Assembly (NCBI GenBank): GCA_946894095.1
Contig: OX335652.1
Coordinates: forward strand, 1,139,001 to 1,203,000
DNA length: 64,000 nucleotides
Origin: Incurvaria masculella
Lineage: Eukaryota > Arthropoda > Insecta > Lepidoptera > Incurvariidae
Direction: 5' to 3'
The first letter of the stretch is position 1, and the number at the start of each line of letters is the position of its first letter. Positions 48,101-60,425 of this stretch are shown in pieces. The position numbers and the translations under genes are program-made. The notes beneath the pieces were generated by a model. That model was not told where the DNA came from, searched no databases, and saw nothing but the letters and a program-made list of their open reading frames with translations.

Positions 48101-50987
48101 CCGTCTTACGTGGCTCCGCACGAACAGTCTGAGACCACAACCCCCGATACACTACAGCAGAGCTATATTGTTTGTGAAATTGATGAAAAAATTGGCATTC
48201 TATGGTCTTTTATAAAGAACCATTTAAAGCAAAAGGTATTGGTATTCATGGCCACTTGTAAGCAAGTCAAATACACATACGATCTGTTTTGTAAGCTAAG
48301 GCCAGGTGTTAGTTTATTGGCTCTATATGGTACCTTGCATCAGGAGCGAAGGGAGAAAATATACCGAGAGTTTTGTAGGAAATCGAACGTCATTCTTTTT
48401 GCTACTGACTTGGCCTCCAGAGGCTTAGACTTTCCTCAAGTAAATTGGGTGATTCAGATGGATTGTCCCGAAGATGTTGAAACCTACATTCACCGAGTGG
48501 GACGGACAGCTCGGGGTCTCACAGGGAAAGGAGAGAGTTTACTCATGGTAACACCGCATGAGGAAACGATTGTTCAAGACTTGCAAAAGAGTAAAATACC
48601 TATTAACAAAATAGCAGTGGATCCCTCAAAAGTGGTCGCTCCACAAAGAAAAATAGAAGCACTGCTTTCAGAGTTCCCAGACTTAAAACAAACTGCACAG
48701 AGAGCTTTTGTAAGTTATATTAAATCTATACATTTAATGAAGAATAAAGAAGTTTTCAATGTACAACTCTTGGATGCAGACGCCTATTCCAGGTCTCTTG
48801 GGTTAATTGTTGCTCCAACAATTAGATTCTTGCAGAAATATAAAAAACACACACCTAATTCAGACAAAGATCATGAAGACTCAGTAATTGAAAAATTGCA
48901 GAAGACTAACTCTGAAGAAAATGAAAATTACAATGAAGAAGTTGCCGAAGAACTTAAAGTTAATGTTTTAAAAATGAAAAAGATAGAAATGCTTAAAGCT
49001 GCGAAGAAAAAGCCGGGACTCGTGAAACTCGAATTCCATGGAGGGGACGACAGCGATGACAATGATTTCCTCAAAATCAAAAGGAAGGGTCACAAATTGC
49101 AAGATGAATCTGCTGCTGAAGAAGAGGAAGATCCATTGCCAAATCCAGAAAGTAATAAGTCCAAAAACAAAAAACCTCTTACGAAGGCTGCCATCGCCAA
49201 GAAACTGATGAAAAAGAAAATAAAAGTCAACACTATGGTAAGATTCACCGAGGAGGGTGAAGCTATACCAGATGAGAAAAGTGGGTTGAAGTCGGACCTT
49301 GCAAAAGAATATGAGAATGAGGACATTGGTGGTATCAACATTGAGAAAGCTAAACAAGTGATGCAAGAGGAAGACAGGTTTGACAAAATGAGGTTCAAGG
49401 AGAAAGTCAGGGCCAAACACAAAGAATCGAAGCGTAAACTAAAAAACAAGAAAAAAGATGAAGAAGAAAAGGATGACTTTGGTTCAGGATCAGAATCTGA
49501 TGGACCAGATCTGTCGTGGCTTCCAGACCCTGATAAAGTGTATCATGAAATTGACCGAGAAGAAAAAAGTACCTCAGATTTAGAAGATAATGAGCCTGTT
49601 CATAGGTATGTATGTTATTGCGTATCGTGTTTTGATGAAATATTTAATGATTATAAGGTTAATGGTTGCATGATGTCACTATCTTCTTGTTTGTCCTTTC
49701 GTACTTTCCAACAGCGACTAGCTGATAGTGGAATTAAATTTCGCATCAAAACAGCCTGTCTTTCACGACTTCTCTCAAATCGAACCCCATGCATATGCAT
49801 GCGTAATAAATGCATGCAATAATAATAATAATAAAGAAAGTATTTTTCTAAACTGACTTCCGAAGGGACCACAATGCGTTAAGGATTAATTATCTTTTTT
49901 CTTGATCTCGGAGATGTATCAGTTTTAAGCAAAGTATTCAATGAAAGATTTGTTTTAATTAATCGTTCTATGAATATTATAATTTGTCCTGATTTTGTTT
50001 AAGAATATGATTTCGAGGATTTTTCTTTTAAAAACCGGCAAAGTGTTCCGAACCATCGTACAAGATTTAACACAAAAATATCACGTTTTTCGAGGGCCTT
50101 TAATTTTTATATTTTTTTTATTTTGCCTATTTGTTTTTATAGCAGCAAAATAAATAAACACTATCTAAAAATTTCAGCTACCTATTACGGTTCATCAGAT
50201 ACAGCCCTGTGACAGACGGATGGACGGACAGCGAAGGCTTAGTAATAGGGTTCCGTTGTCACCCTTTGGGTACGGAACCCTAAAAACTAACTAAAAAATA
50301 TAAAGAATTAAAATTGCGTTTTTGAAAAAACATTTTAATCACATGTTTACAATTTGGCTATATAATTTTAAGGATAAATTTCTTGAATTTCTAAAGGGGC
50401 CAAAGTAGGTTAACAAAAGAAATTTTATGTGATTTTAGAAAATGAGTAAATTCTCTGTGTTAAATTATGACTCCTTGTTACTTTGAAATATTATCATAAT
50501 TGAAAATAAGTATTTCATAATTTTCACTATTTACAGCCAAGCCTCGTACCTCTGACGACACATGGCTTTAAATGATTAAGGAGTGTGGGTGATGGTACAT
50601 AAATGTGTATTTAACTGTTTTTATTTGAGTAAGAAATAAAAGAGGAGTTGCTACATTACGTTTAAAAGGTACTTCAAAAATCTAAATAACAATTTTACTG
50701 CTCATGCATAAGGCTATGTAAAGGTGAACTAAAGAATCAAGTTCAAACACAAGCACCGGTGAAGTGATACTGGGCCAGTCGCAAAAGGGTATCATTGCAT
50801 TAGTTAGTAAACCATGCTCTCAATTGATTTTTTTTCCAGACCTCCCAAGAGAAAGCTACTGACCAACAAGGGAATACCGCAGGAGGAAGCGAAGCCCCAC
50901 AAGAAGATGAAAGTGAAAGAAATCTCCGCCTCGCTGACTGTGAATGAAGCCGAGGCTCTGGCAATGCAGTTGTTGAGAAACAAGTGA
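45110..50987 (+). CDS. DDX10: DDX10, DEAD-box RNA helicase
   Basis: Three coding exons, 45110-45232, 47477-49605 and 50840-50987, join in frame to 799 residues (human DDX10 875). The basic N-terminus (KPRRRTKVKLFKPRKKK) is followed by the Q motif near residue 51 (FKDLPLSQKT). The helicase core motifs are complete: I AAKTGSGKT (91-99), Ia PTRELA, Ib TPGR, II DEAD (201-204), III SAT (232-234), IV VFMATCKQ, V ATDLASRGLD and VI HRVGRTARG (380-388). The C-terminal half is a long charged, lysine- and glutamate-rich region ending with a short helix (VNEAEALAMQLLRNK). DDX10 and yeast Dbp4 release U14 snoRNA during 18S rRNA processing in the nucleolus. The frame stays open about 70 codons into intron 2, so a retained-intron form would encode a different C-terminus. 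AATAAA lies at 51001-51006. Confidence 0.96.
45890..46711 (-). repeat. GGCCAAGTGCGAG repeat split by a 0.53-kb insertion (DDX10 intron 1)
   Basis: The right half lies at 45890-46101 and the left end at 46632-46711. Unrelated DNA separates them at the T-rich spacer. Confidence 0.8.
46102..46631. mobile_element. Insertion ending in an (ATAA)n tail, possible LINE 3' end
   Basis: The insert ends in AATAAATAAATAAATAAATA, as retroposon tails do, and TTAAAGGGGGG occurs on both sides of its left junction. A frame near 46150-46290 resembles the last residues of a LINE ORF only vaguely. It also contains a C run at 46434-46445. Confidence 0.45.
50031..50284 (+). repeat. GGCCAAGTGCGAG repeat, diverged copy (DDX10 intron 2)
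   Basis: It runs from AAAACCGGCAAAGTGTTCC to GGGTACGGAACCCTAA and lacks most of the left palindrome. Confidence 0.8.
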
Positions 50988-51000
50988 ATTATATTTATTG

Positions 51001-51006
51001 AATAAA
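51001..51006 (+). promoter_or_regulatory. Polyadenylation signal of DDX10
   Basis: AATAAA lies 14 bases after the stop codon at 50987. Confidence 0.6.
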
Positions 51007-53256
51007 AGCTTACTCCCCTACCTTTTGGTTTTTATATATTTTATTTATTATAAGTAACTGTATACAAAAATAACGAAAAAAATTTGTCTTTAACAATAAC
51101 TAAATTCATTCCCAGCACTGTAATGCACATGGAATAATAGGAAATGATGACTTCTAGCTAAAGCAAATTCATCATCATGCAACATGTGAAACACTGGAAC
51201 ACAACTTGGGAGGGTCCTGAATGAAGATTTCTATTCTCTATGTGTGTGCTGTATATACGCTCTACATATGAAATAGAACTATTTAACAATATTGATTAAT
51301 CGCCAGGAGTATGGCGACAATACTTCACCACTAGGTCAATGCTACCGAAGAGAAAATAAGAAGTGGCATCCGGTGGAAATCGCGTCTCTGCAGTATGATC
51401 AAAGTGACCATATAATAGTATAAAAATCCGGCGGCGCGTCGTATGGCACAAATTCGATGCAAGACAAATCTTTTGCGATTTAAAATCATAAGACCAGTGC
51501 ATATCTATGTACCATACTTCATTGTAAGACTTTTTTGACATTAAAACTACGCTGTAAGTTTTTTCTTTTTACACAATTATTTTATACATATAACAAATTG
51601 AATTGATACACTGCATCCGTATCAAATTTGACAAGGGCTTTATACACTCGACAGGCTGTTAAGTCTACGACGGCTTTTGCACCAGACAATATTTATATTG
51701 ACTTTACATATTATTGTATTATTGCTAGTTAAGTAAGTTCTATTTCTAACTCATTTGCACTGAGGGTGGCTGTTTGTATTGTTCTTGTTCTTCGCCTTAA
51801 ACTGTTCTACCAACAATTTTTTGGCAGTAGCATTTAGATCTAAGTATGTATTTCATTACTGTTCTTAAAAATTTTTTGTGGATTCTTCTTTACACAGTTG
51901 ATCGAATCCGCGGATCATTCCGTTTATGACGGAACTTAGTGTAGTTTGACTACCAAAAAAGTTTAAATAAATGAAATAAAATCGCTACCACCCGCGAATG
52001 TGCTTTAAAAATGCGTTAGTCAAGTCGGTTCCCACCCACACAAACCCTCCAATACATCCGCGACAATGTTTGCTTGTAGCAAGTACATTTTAATATGGAG
52101 ACAGCGGGTCTCATAGTAGGCGCGAGTTATATACCCAAGTATACCTGTCATCGCCACGTGCACCAGTGGTGATGTCATAAAGAAAAGTTTATACCAAAAG
52201 TGCAACTCTGAAATTTTAACCTTATTAATAGCCGTTTTATGGAGCATATTTATAAGCTCCAACACGCTCTGTTGTGTGCTGTAATAATGATTAAAATAAA
52301 GTATCGTTTTTAAAATGTTAACTAACGCGGATGGAACTTAACTGTCCGTCCGTCCGTCGGTCCGTCCGTCCGTCTGTCACAGGGCTGTATCTCATGAACC
52401 TTAATAGGTAGGCAGCTGAAATTTTTACAGAGTGTGTATTGATTTTGCCGCTATAACAACAAATAGGTAAAATAAAAAAATAATAAAAATTAAAAAACTA
52501 ATTACATTTAAATAAAAAAAATGTGTTAAATCTTGTACGATGGTACGTATGTGTGCACCCTTCGTGTGCGAGTCCGACTCGCACTTGGCCGGTTTTTTTT
52601 AGTGCTTCTCAAGAAACCTAATCCCACACCCTCCGACATATATATCGAATGGAGGAAATAAAGAAACTGCACCATCGACATACCAAAAGCAATAGACCAA
52701 CAATCAGAGTACTTCTCCATACAAACGCTCGTGCCACCGTTATGAAATGTTTCAGTGTTGCTGTTTATTCTATTTTAATTTGCCCGCTTATTGAATACAA
52801 TTTGGTTTTCTATATTATCAACACGATTGCTTAAATACGTGAAATTCGTTATAACTAATTACTTTAGTAAAATAGTGTTAGATCAAATTCAATAAATAAA
52901 ACATAACAAACACCGGACTTTTTATGAAGAAACGATACCGGAAAAGAACAAATTACTTTATTTTCCATCCTGGTATCATTCAACACGGAAGCAAGTCCCT
53001 AACAATGGGCGTCCCCTTCTCTCTCGCTGAACATGCACTTTTGTGTTCAAACGCTCTTTCTCGCTCGCTCATACTCGCAAGTTCGCACTCGCACACAAAC
53101 AAAAGAGGCACATTCGCCATCTTGTTCCTTCCTAATGATAACGTTTTCGGATCTTTCAGTCGCGCATTAACCCGGCACTCACGTACAAAGAGTTCGAAGA
53201 AGTCGCTCACACGTATGCAAGGTTACATGCATGGAGGTTGCAGTCACCGCGGCCGC
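51007..53256. other. Intergenic DNA between DDX10 and a TIR element
   Basis: No convincing gene. The 81-codon frame at 51541-51296 (minus), with GSIDLVVKYC, resembles repeat-derived peptides. The segment 52020-52265 shares a 36-bp block with the insert at 22050-22092. A fragment at 51775-51965 belongs to the GGCAGTAGCATTTAGATC repeat. Confidence 0.45.
52342..52598 (-). repeat. GGCCAAGTGCGAG repeat, copy lacking the right stem
   Basis: It begins in the (CCGT)n tract and ends GTCCGACTCGCACTTGGCC with a T run. Confidence 0.82.
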
Positions 53257-54211
53257 GGCTCCGTCAAGTTAGAAAGCCCCTAACGAAAAATCTTATTTTT
53301 TTATTATTAATTTTTTTCTGGCACAACTAACGATGTAAAAAAATATTTTTCTGCTGTACAATTGAGAACATATATACATATGTTCGTCATAATACATTTT
53401 TGTATTATGAGTAGAGCTAGCTATTTACTAGACGCCACTAATTTACCTTAGCAAACTGGTCTATCAGTGGGCAATATTCAACGTCCTGTAGTTATAGATA
53501 CGAACGCGTACTAAACGTACTTTTTAGGGTTCCGTACCCAAAGGGTGAAAGCGGAAACCCATTACTAAGCCTCCGCTGTCCGTCCGTCCGTCCGTCCATC
53601 CGTCTGTCACAGGGCTGTATCTCATGAACAGTAATAGGTAGGCTGCTGTAATTTTCACAGAGTGTGTATTTATTTACACCGCTATAATAACCAATAGGTA
53701 AAATATAAAACAATATAAAATTAAAGGGGGGTCCCATACAAAAAACGTGTTTTTTTTTTTGTTAAATCTTGTACGACGGTACTGAACCCTTCGTGTGTGA
53801 GTCCGACTCGCACTTGGCCGGTTTTTTTTGATGTACTGAACGTTTCAAAACATGGCCTTTTAGAATATCATTTTCAAAAGTTATAAATGTCAAAATGGAA
53901 AAACGTCAAGTTAGAAACCCCCATTCATATGTCTATTATTTCAAAGTCAAAGCCGTACTAAATAATTATATCGGTGTACTAATCAGTACAAAATGAATAC
54001 TTAACGATTGTAAGTATATTTAAAGTAGGTAAAATGAAATGTTGGCGGTCTGAGCGTCAAGTTAGAAACCCTCGTTGCTTGGCCTGTATTAACTCAATCT
54101 TAACCGTACAAAATAAACAATGAGGTGTACAAATCTGTACAGAATTAGTACTAAACGACTGCATTAGAAAAATACGATTTTTCGTTAGGGCGTTTCCAAC
54201 TTGACGGAGCC
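53257..54211. mobile_element. DNA element with ~48-bp terminal inverted repeats
   Basis: The left end GGCTCCGTCAAGTTAGAAAG continues CCCCTAACGAAAAATC. The right end reads, inverted, GGCTCCGTCAAGTTGGAAAC and GCCCTAACGAAAAATC. CGTCAAGTTAGAAACCC also occurs internally at about 53905 and 54056, each followed by a GTACTAA/GTACAAAAT segment. There is no transposase ORF. A full GGCCAAGTGCGAG repeat (53523-53829) is nested inside. No clear target duplication could be fixed. Confidence 0.75.
53523..53829 (-). repeat. GGCCAAGTGCGAG repeat, full copy nested in a TIR element
   Basis: Reverse orientation with TTTTTAGGGTTCCGTACCC at one end and GACTCGCACTTGGCCGGTTT at the other. Confidence 0.88.
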
Positions 54212-54947
54212 CACGGTCGCTACCGTATTATTATTTCGGACGAAATGTTGTCTTGATTTCTATCTAGTGTATCTAAGTATGTTTGCCTATGATAAGTTAT
54301 TATACGGATCTTTGTATTCCTTTCACTCCGATTTTTATACCTTTTGACCGCGTATTTCGGCATTTTGTCGCATTGTAAAGTCCGTAGATGGCACGTACGC
54401 TCGGATGTCAAGTCGACCACAGACTGACATGCAGTAGGGCATCAACGAGCGGATAGGGCGCATATTACGTGGTACGCGGGGAAAAGCTGATGGTGCATCT
54501 ATAGTTTTAGATTATATCGATGAACTGTACTCATTCATACTGAGCTTGCTTCTTTTTTCTCCACAAATGTGTATGTTGATTATTGTGTTCTAGATTATGT
54601 GTTCGGAAAAAATAATGTAAGCATCTATTTAATTTCTTTCCCATTTTCCTGGCCGCTCGGCAAACTGGCGCGAAAGAGAAGTATAGGAAATACCTTGCCT
54701 TTCCGTATGGAAAATATTTAGAAAACCTATTCCATAGATAATATAATATTACTGCGTAATAACCTGTTCTAAATTGCTTGACATCTGTGACAGACGAAAA
54801 CTGAAGAACATATCCTGAAGCTACGCAATTTGTCTGTGCCTGTAGCGGACGACAAGTGGACAATCAAGGAACGAGAAGGCCAATCGTTTACATACTCTTT
54901 GCAGAAGGCTTTCTTTATTCTGTGGAGGAAGGGTATAGGAAGAAGAA

Positions 54948-57900
54948 ATGTCTCAACAATACGGAATTTCTGAATCGGAACTGGCCGTTATACGTGCACA
55001 GGCGGCACGAAGAGCAGTCAACCGTCGCGAGTTCCTTAAACAGGCGACCAACCCCTACAAGCATGCGGCAGAGGCTGGCTATGTTGTGCGTATTTCTTAC
55101 GTAATCTGTGCGCCTAACCTCAACTCTTTGTTGTTGTTTACAAGTCAGAAAATGGCGTAAGAGCGGCAGTAGTACTAATAATACTAGTACTACTGCCGCT
55201 ACCTTAGTCTGATAGACCAGTAGATGACTAATAATAGATGTTTTTTCATATTTCTTACCAAAATTGAAAGAATCTATAAAATTTAAGATTATATGGTGTG
55301 TATGTGGAGCAAACAGCTCCGTGCCATTCAGTGCAAGAAATAGTGTTTTGACTAACAGAATGACTTCTGTTTACCTACCTCGGTCGTTTTCATTGACCAT
55401 TAGAGCTCCTCTTTGCTTTGCTCAACCTCCACAAGGTGAACGTGGAACCGGAGCAAGATCAGTTATTGTTCAATTTAACATCAGCCATCAAATCGCCTGA
55501 AATTATAAGCCAGTTCATTAAAGAAGCGATGTAGAAATGACGGTACAGTCAAACGGACGGTACGGTCAGCATAATATTGTTACAAGGTATACATTTATGT
55601 TTTAAGATTTTTGTAATATTTCACGATAGATTAAACATAAATACATATCACATTCCTTGGAATAAGCGACGTACCTGTTTAGTACGAAAAAGTATATTTA
55701 CTTATAATGTATTAGTTCAAGAGGTAGGAAAAGGTTAATAAAACTGTGGGTCGTTTAAATGTATTTATTTATGCATTAAAAGGCATAATTTGATGTCACT
55801 AGGTCCAGAAGATTCATCTGAACCAAGTAATTAACTTAAGGCTGTCGAGAAGTCACAGGAAATCTATGATTTAAAAATTTTAAGAAATGCATTCTTTGTT
55901 GGTCAAGGCACGATTTTGTACGGCGACATTTAACCTAGCGAAACCGTCTTCCAGGACCTAACGTTTCCCTACCCCTAAAACTTAACAGATATTAAATTTA
56001 AAAAAATTACCTACTTGGCCTCTTTCTAGGCCTATGTTTTTTAAAAATCTGTATTTTCAGTAAAAAAATTAACATAAAAATAGAAAACTCTTTCTAATGC
56101 TTATTAGCCAATCAATATTTGCCAATCTAAAAGGTATACAGGACAAACTTTTCCAGTGGGCCTTCAGGGCTAGATCCGAAACTATAAGAAATAGCGAAAA
56201 ACACTCAAAAGACCACTCCTCGTACGGATTTGGATAAAAACTAAAAATGCATTATTTGATTTTTAATTTTTTGTTTCCCTAGCCGCGAATCAAACTCGTT
56301 GATTTTGAAAAAAATAACGCAACCTGTATTATTACGCCAGTCAATAGTGTCGCTTACAAGGAACAAATCCTATGAAGTAATGTTATTCAACAAACTAAAG
56401 GAAAGTGTTGATTTTAAATAAACTGATTAAATTGTTGCAGTATTCATACATTACCCGTACCCAACAAATAAAAATACAGACGTAGATTTTGACAACATAT
56501 TCTAGAATCGAAAATTTCATAAACATAGTTAAACATTAAGAGCATGTAAACAGTTATCGCCCGTAGTTATATGACAGGATAACGACTCTCTTAAACACAA
56601 TTTCACGGGCGACACTCCAAAGAATCTTCCCGCGGATTTTAGAAGTCATAGAACCAGTGAAACACTATACCGACCTAACAACGCAACTGAGTATATATCT
56701 TTTTTTTTATATAAAGCGCGGCATATGGCGTACGCCAGGACCTCTTAAGGTGCCCGACGACGCCCATGAGCTTTCGAACTTTCGGGGCTGCGAAAACCAT
56801 GCCGGCCGCTGGCCACTGCGCGCTCTGATTTGATATTTTGTTTTGCAGTCGGTACCGCACTGTGTGAGTATAGATAGCGATATAGTGGAAGCGAGATAGC
56901 ATGCGATTCGCAAGTACAATCCCACCATTTCTATATAGTTTCTTTATTGAACCAGGATATACATTATTTCGAGTTGAATTTCGATTTCAAATCAGATAGA
57001 TTAGAAATTAAATTTTAATGAATTTGATTATAAATTTATTGCTTGGTTTTGCGCCTTTTGAGATAAGAGGTATTGTAGTTTGTGTAATGTCAAAGTGATG
57101 TTCATCTCTGCACTTCAGGCTAGTGTTGTTCTGAGCCATTCTGTAAAGGACAGTACAGGGCGAAATGGTACCTTCTTTGCCCGAACGTATCACCTATTCC
57201 TTGACCACAACCCTAAAATAGGGTAGTTTCAATGACAATTTTAACATCCAGACAAGGCTTTCAGAAAGAAAACCACTGTAATGTGATATACATAAGTACG
57301 TCTAATCGGCCCTGAAGCAAGGACACATTAATTAATTAATGAGTCCTGTAAAAATAACTACTTTATGAACATACTGCAAGGCTGGACACGAATCAGTAAA
57401 TGATAACATTAGCGGGTATTGCGTCTACCAATTTCGCCACCTGCTTCATACCCATCATGTGGAATGAATTCACAGTCCCTCTCTCATAATCCTTACAACC
57501 TAAAGTACTATATTTCTGACGTATAAAATCTCAACCTGATTAAAATAAATAAAACACCGAATTTACCTCAATTTTGCAGCCAAAATGTGGCATACTCATT
57601 AATCCACTTGGAATAGCAAAGATTAAAAATAACAGAAAAGTTTCCTTGCGTGCATTGTGAGGTTCTGTGGGGTCATTGAGGTAAGAGTGAGTTCGAGTTG
57701 GGGAGTGACTGGAATTTTACAAACTAAAATGACGTTCAAGATGTGCAGAAACATGAACTATTTAAAAAAGTGAGTTGTTATTTAGTGCCAAACTCAAACT
57801 CGCTATTACCTGAATGGGTAAAAAAATGCCCTAAGTAATAATATTTTGACGGAATTTGTATTATATTCTTTTATCAGAATTTTTCTTTCAGTGGATGCTG

Positions 57901-58409
57901 CAGCATCTTTTTGTTGAGAGTAAAATTATTTTTGTGGATGATTGAAGTGTTAAGTGACAGTAGGACAAATCTCATTCTGATTTTGAATCCTACCCATTCG
58001 AATTAAAGGGCTTAGAGCTGTTCGGACATGTTTTTAGGTGAGCAAAAATGCCAAAAGAACTGTCATTCTCTTTTAGCCAAAACACCATTATCTGTTCTCT
58101 ACACCGAGCAGCCTTCCTTAATACTACTCGTGTTTCAATGATCCCGCCAAGATCACCCATAAAACACATCCCATGAAGGCATTTCTTTCATTCCAGTTCG
58201 ACCCCGCAATCCAGAGGTTCATGTCAATGAAAGTCACACAGTTCCAGTACTTCCAACCGAACTTGCGCGCTTCTCTCATTGGGCTGGGCTGCGTGGTGGC
58301 CCCCATGTGCCTGTACGGGTACATGCTCTGGAAGGACCGCAGCACGCGCGAGCAGAAGATCCGCTCCGGGGAGCTCCGCTACCGAGACCGCATGTTCAAG
58401 CTGCAGTAG
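54948..58409 (+). CDS. NDUFB4: NDUFB4, NADH dehydrogenase 1 beta subcomplex subunit 4 (B15)
   Basis: Two coding exons, 54948-55085 (46 codons) and 58197-58409 (70 codons plus stop), join in phase 0 to 116 residues. Exon 1 gives MSQQYGISESELAVI and REFLKQATNPYKHA; the donor follows GYV, and exon 2 opens FDPAIQRF after ttccag, giving the GY-x-FDPA-x-QRF core of insect B15 proteins. One membrane segment spans about residues 75-95 (SLIGLGCVVAPMCLYGYMLW), followed by a charged C-terminus (REQKIRSGELRYRDRMFKLQ). NDUFB4 is an accessory subunit of the membrane arm of mitochondrial complex I; no cleavable presequence is evident. The other reading frame through exon 1 (54856-55104) is a shadow. The intron holds a perfect 16-bp-arm hairpin (55162-55200) and other repeats. 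ATTAAA at 58558-58563 may be the poly-A signal. Confidence 0.93.
55162..55200. repeat. Perfect 16-bp inverted repeat (NDUFB4 intron)
   Basis: AGCGGCAGTAGTACTA and TAGTACTACTGCCGCT are exact complements around a 7-base loop (ATAATAC). It lies 77 bases after exon 1. Confidence 0.75.
55655..55705. repeat. 50-bp block shared with 35813-35865
   Basis: CATTCCTTGGAATAAGCGAC, GTACCTGTTTAGTACG and AAAAAGTATATTTACTT match the block in the ZC4H2 intron with about four differences. Confidence 0.6.
56716..56830. repeat. Interspersed repeat (GGTGCCCGACGACGCCC type)
   Basis: GCGCGGCATATGGCGTACG, GGTGCCCGACGACGCCCATG and AACCATGCCGGCCG recur at 24551-24612 and 21478-21560. Confidence 0.55.
57295..57480 (-). 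mobile_element. SINE with tRNA-Leu-like head, copy 2 (NDUFB4 intron)
   Basis: The head GTGGCGAAATTGGTAGACGC and flanks (CCTGAAGCAAGGACACATTA, ACTACTTTATGAACATACTG) match the copy at 28365-28550. It lies in the NDUFB4 intron, antisense to the gene. Confidence 0.65.
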
Positions 58410-58563
58410 CGTGGAGTTGGAGTTGTTTCAGTGTACATTTAGATAGTTTAATTAGGTTTTTGTTATTATAATTGTCATTGCCCATGCTCGTGTCTTACTC
58501 CATACTTTTAGATTTTTTTTAATTCCATGTAAAATATAATGTGGAAAGCATTATTAGATTAAA

Positions 58564-59139
58564 GCATATTAGAAAATTATAGAAACTGAATAGTTCCTCC
58601 GCTTCATAATTGAATGAAGTGTCTCCCACACTGACATTGGATAATCATCAAATCTGATTATGGCTAGATATTCCATTGAAGATAGAAAAAATAAAAGATT
58701 GTAATAAGACAGAACAGTAGTAATTTCCATAAACATGTGGACAAGTGTCCTAGGAATATTGTAATTTTAAGGAAACATTTGGTCAGGGATATTTAGGTGA
58801 GGTTGGATTAGCTTACATTTTTACACATTTTATTGCCTCTTATTGCTAGTGTTTTAGGATACTTCCAAGTATATTTGCACTCCCTTACAACTTCCTGAGA
58901 CAGGTTTACTAATCCAAAACTCAAATAAACATGCAAGCGTTTGATAAACAGGAGAAATGTAAAAATGCAAGATTGATAGTCTGGCTTTCAACCCTATACC
59001 TAGGTGACAGGCATCTAAATGCAGCAACGGAAAACAAATAACTATAATTTGGTGCTTATCAGACAACTAGTTAGGGAAAGTTCCCTTAGCACGTGACCAA
59101 TTTGGGGGCTGGGAGAGGTTTATCATAATACCATCCTAG
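58564..59139. other. 3' flank of NDUFB4, nothing recognised
   Basis: AT-rich DNA without ORF, repeat match or RNA gene that I can support. Confidence 0.4.
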
Positions 59140-59149
59140 GTCACAGGGT

Positions 59150-59700
59150 ATTCCGGGAGGTCACGACATTTTTGGTCACGATAAGGTAAATGGCTGAATC
59201 TGGATTCACATGTTAGAGACCAACCCTCTGATGCTAAATATGTCGGTCTGCCCGTGCCAAGTGGTTGCGTAATCTAGATTGGCTATATAAAATAGATGAC
59301 TGGCTGGTATGTACCTACTGATGAATATACTGATTATCTGGAAACATTGATACCTATTAATTATACAATAATAACGAGACAGTTTCTTAATGAAATACCT
59401 TAAGTTATATCTGTAACCTAAATCGCCTATAACTACTAAATGCAATCAAAGATTTTGTATTACTAAGCAAGTATGTACTGATACTTTCATGCTTCGTCAT
59501 TTGCATCCATTTACCTTATCATATGGATTGTTCGTCACCATAACTAATTTTTCAGGCGCCTTATCTACGTAACGCAACCACTTGGAACAGGCAGACTGAC
59601 ACATTTAGCTTCAAAGGGTTGTAATTTATCCCGTGAACCCAGTTTCAGCCATTTACGTTATCGTTACCATTTTTGTCGCGACCTCCTAGTCTAGGGGGGA
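59150..59700. mobile_element. Long inverted repeat, probable fold-back element
   Basis: Arms of about 135 bp (59155-59290 and 59560-59695) face each other around a 270-bp spacer. Matching landmarks are GGTAAATGGCTGAATCTGG against CCAGTTTCAGCCATTTACG, CGGTCTGCCCGTGCC against GGAACAGGCAGACTG, and CCAAGTGGTTGCGTAA against TACGTAACGCAACCACTTGG. Identity by eye is roughly 80 percent. There is no ORF. Confidence 0.65.
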
Positions 59701-59965
59701 GCAGGGGCTATTCACCCGGTCTTTATTGTTATAAAATATAGTTATTTTAAAAAAACACAGTCAGGGATACAGAAACAAAACAGCAAAGGCAACGGACAGC
59801 GGACGGCTGTACTGGTGGCAGTCAGTCAGAGGCCAGGGGACAGTCACGTAGCCGCCTGCCTGGCAGGACAGTTCATCAGTCAATTTACAATACCAATTTT
59901 ACAACAAGTTTTGCACCACATTAAAATGGAGGAGTGAGTGAAGATACCACACAGGGAGAGGGGGG

Positions 59966-60425
59966 CCCTTCCCGGCGGGACTAGCTCATTCGCGGTTACA
60001 GTACAAAACCGTACTATTGCTCCCTGGGACCTTCTCTGTTTCAAAGAAAAAGACAGGCTCCGTGATGAGAAGGATGCAAGATGTCCACAAAGCAAACAAT
60101 GCACATAGTGTTTGATTTGGTAAGATTTACGAAAATTTTAAGTACAAAACCACTTATAGCTAAAAGTAAATCACAACCGCGGTACTCAAAAATCAAACAA
60201 AAACCAAATTGAATGTAAATCTTAATGAAACAAGCTAGGTCTGATGACTAATCTTTTTAAGATGTTCTTATTTTATCGTGAAGTAATCCACCACCAAAGT
60301 TATGTATAAAACGCATGAAAAATTCGAACTTTCGGTCCTTATAACTTAGAAACCAAACACAATTTTACAATGCCAACGGTCATCCGACATGATCTTCTAT
60401 CCACGTTTGTATGGGCAGTTGAGTG
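59966..60425 (+). mobile_element. TTAA MITE, eroded copy 4
   Basis: The interior follows copies 1-3 (TCCGTGATGAGAAGGATGCA, GATTTGGTAAGATTTACG, AACTTTCGGTCCTTATAACT) but both termini are lost. Confidence 0.8.

Noticed and set aside
51296..51541. 81-codon minus-strand frame with GSIDLVVKYC as a gene
   Set aside because: No splice partner, no start context and no known domain. The peptide resembles repeat-derived frames, so I did not call it.
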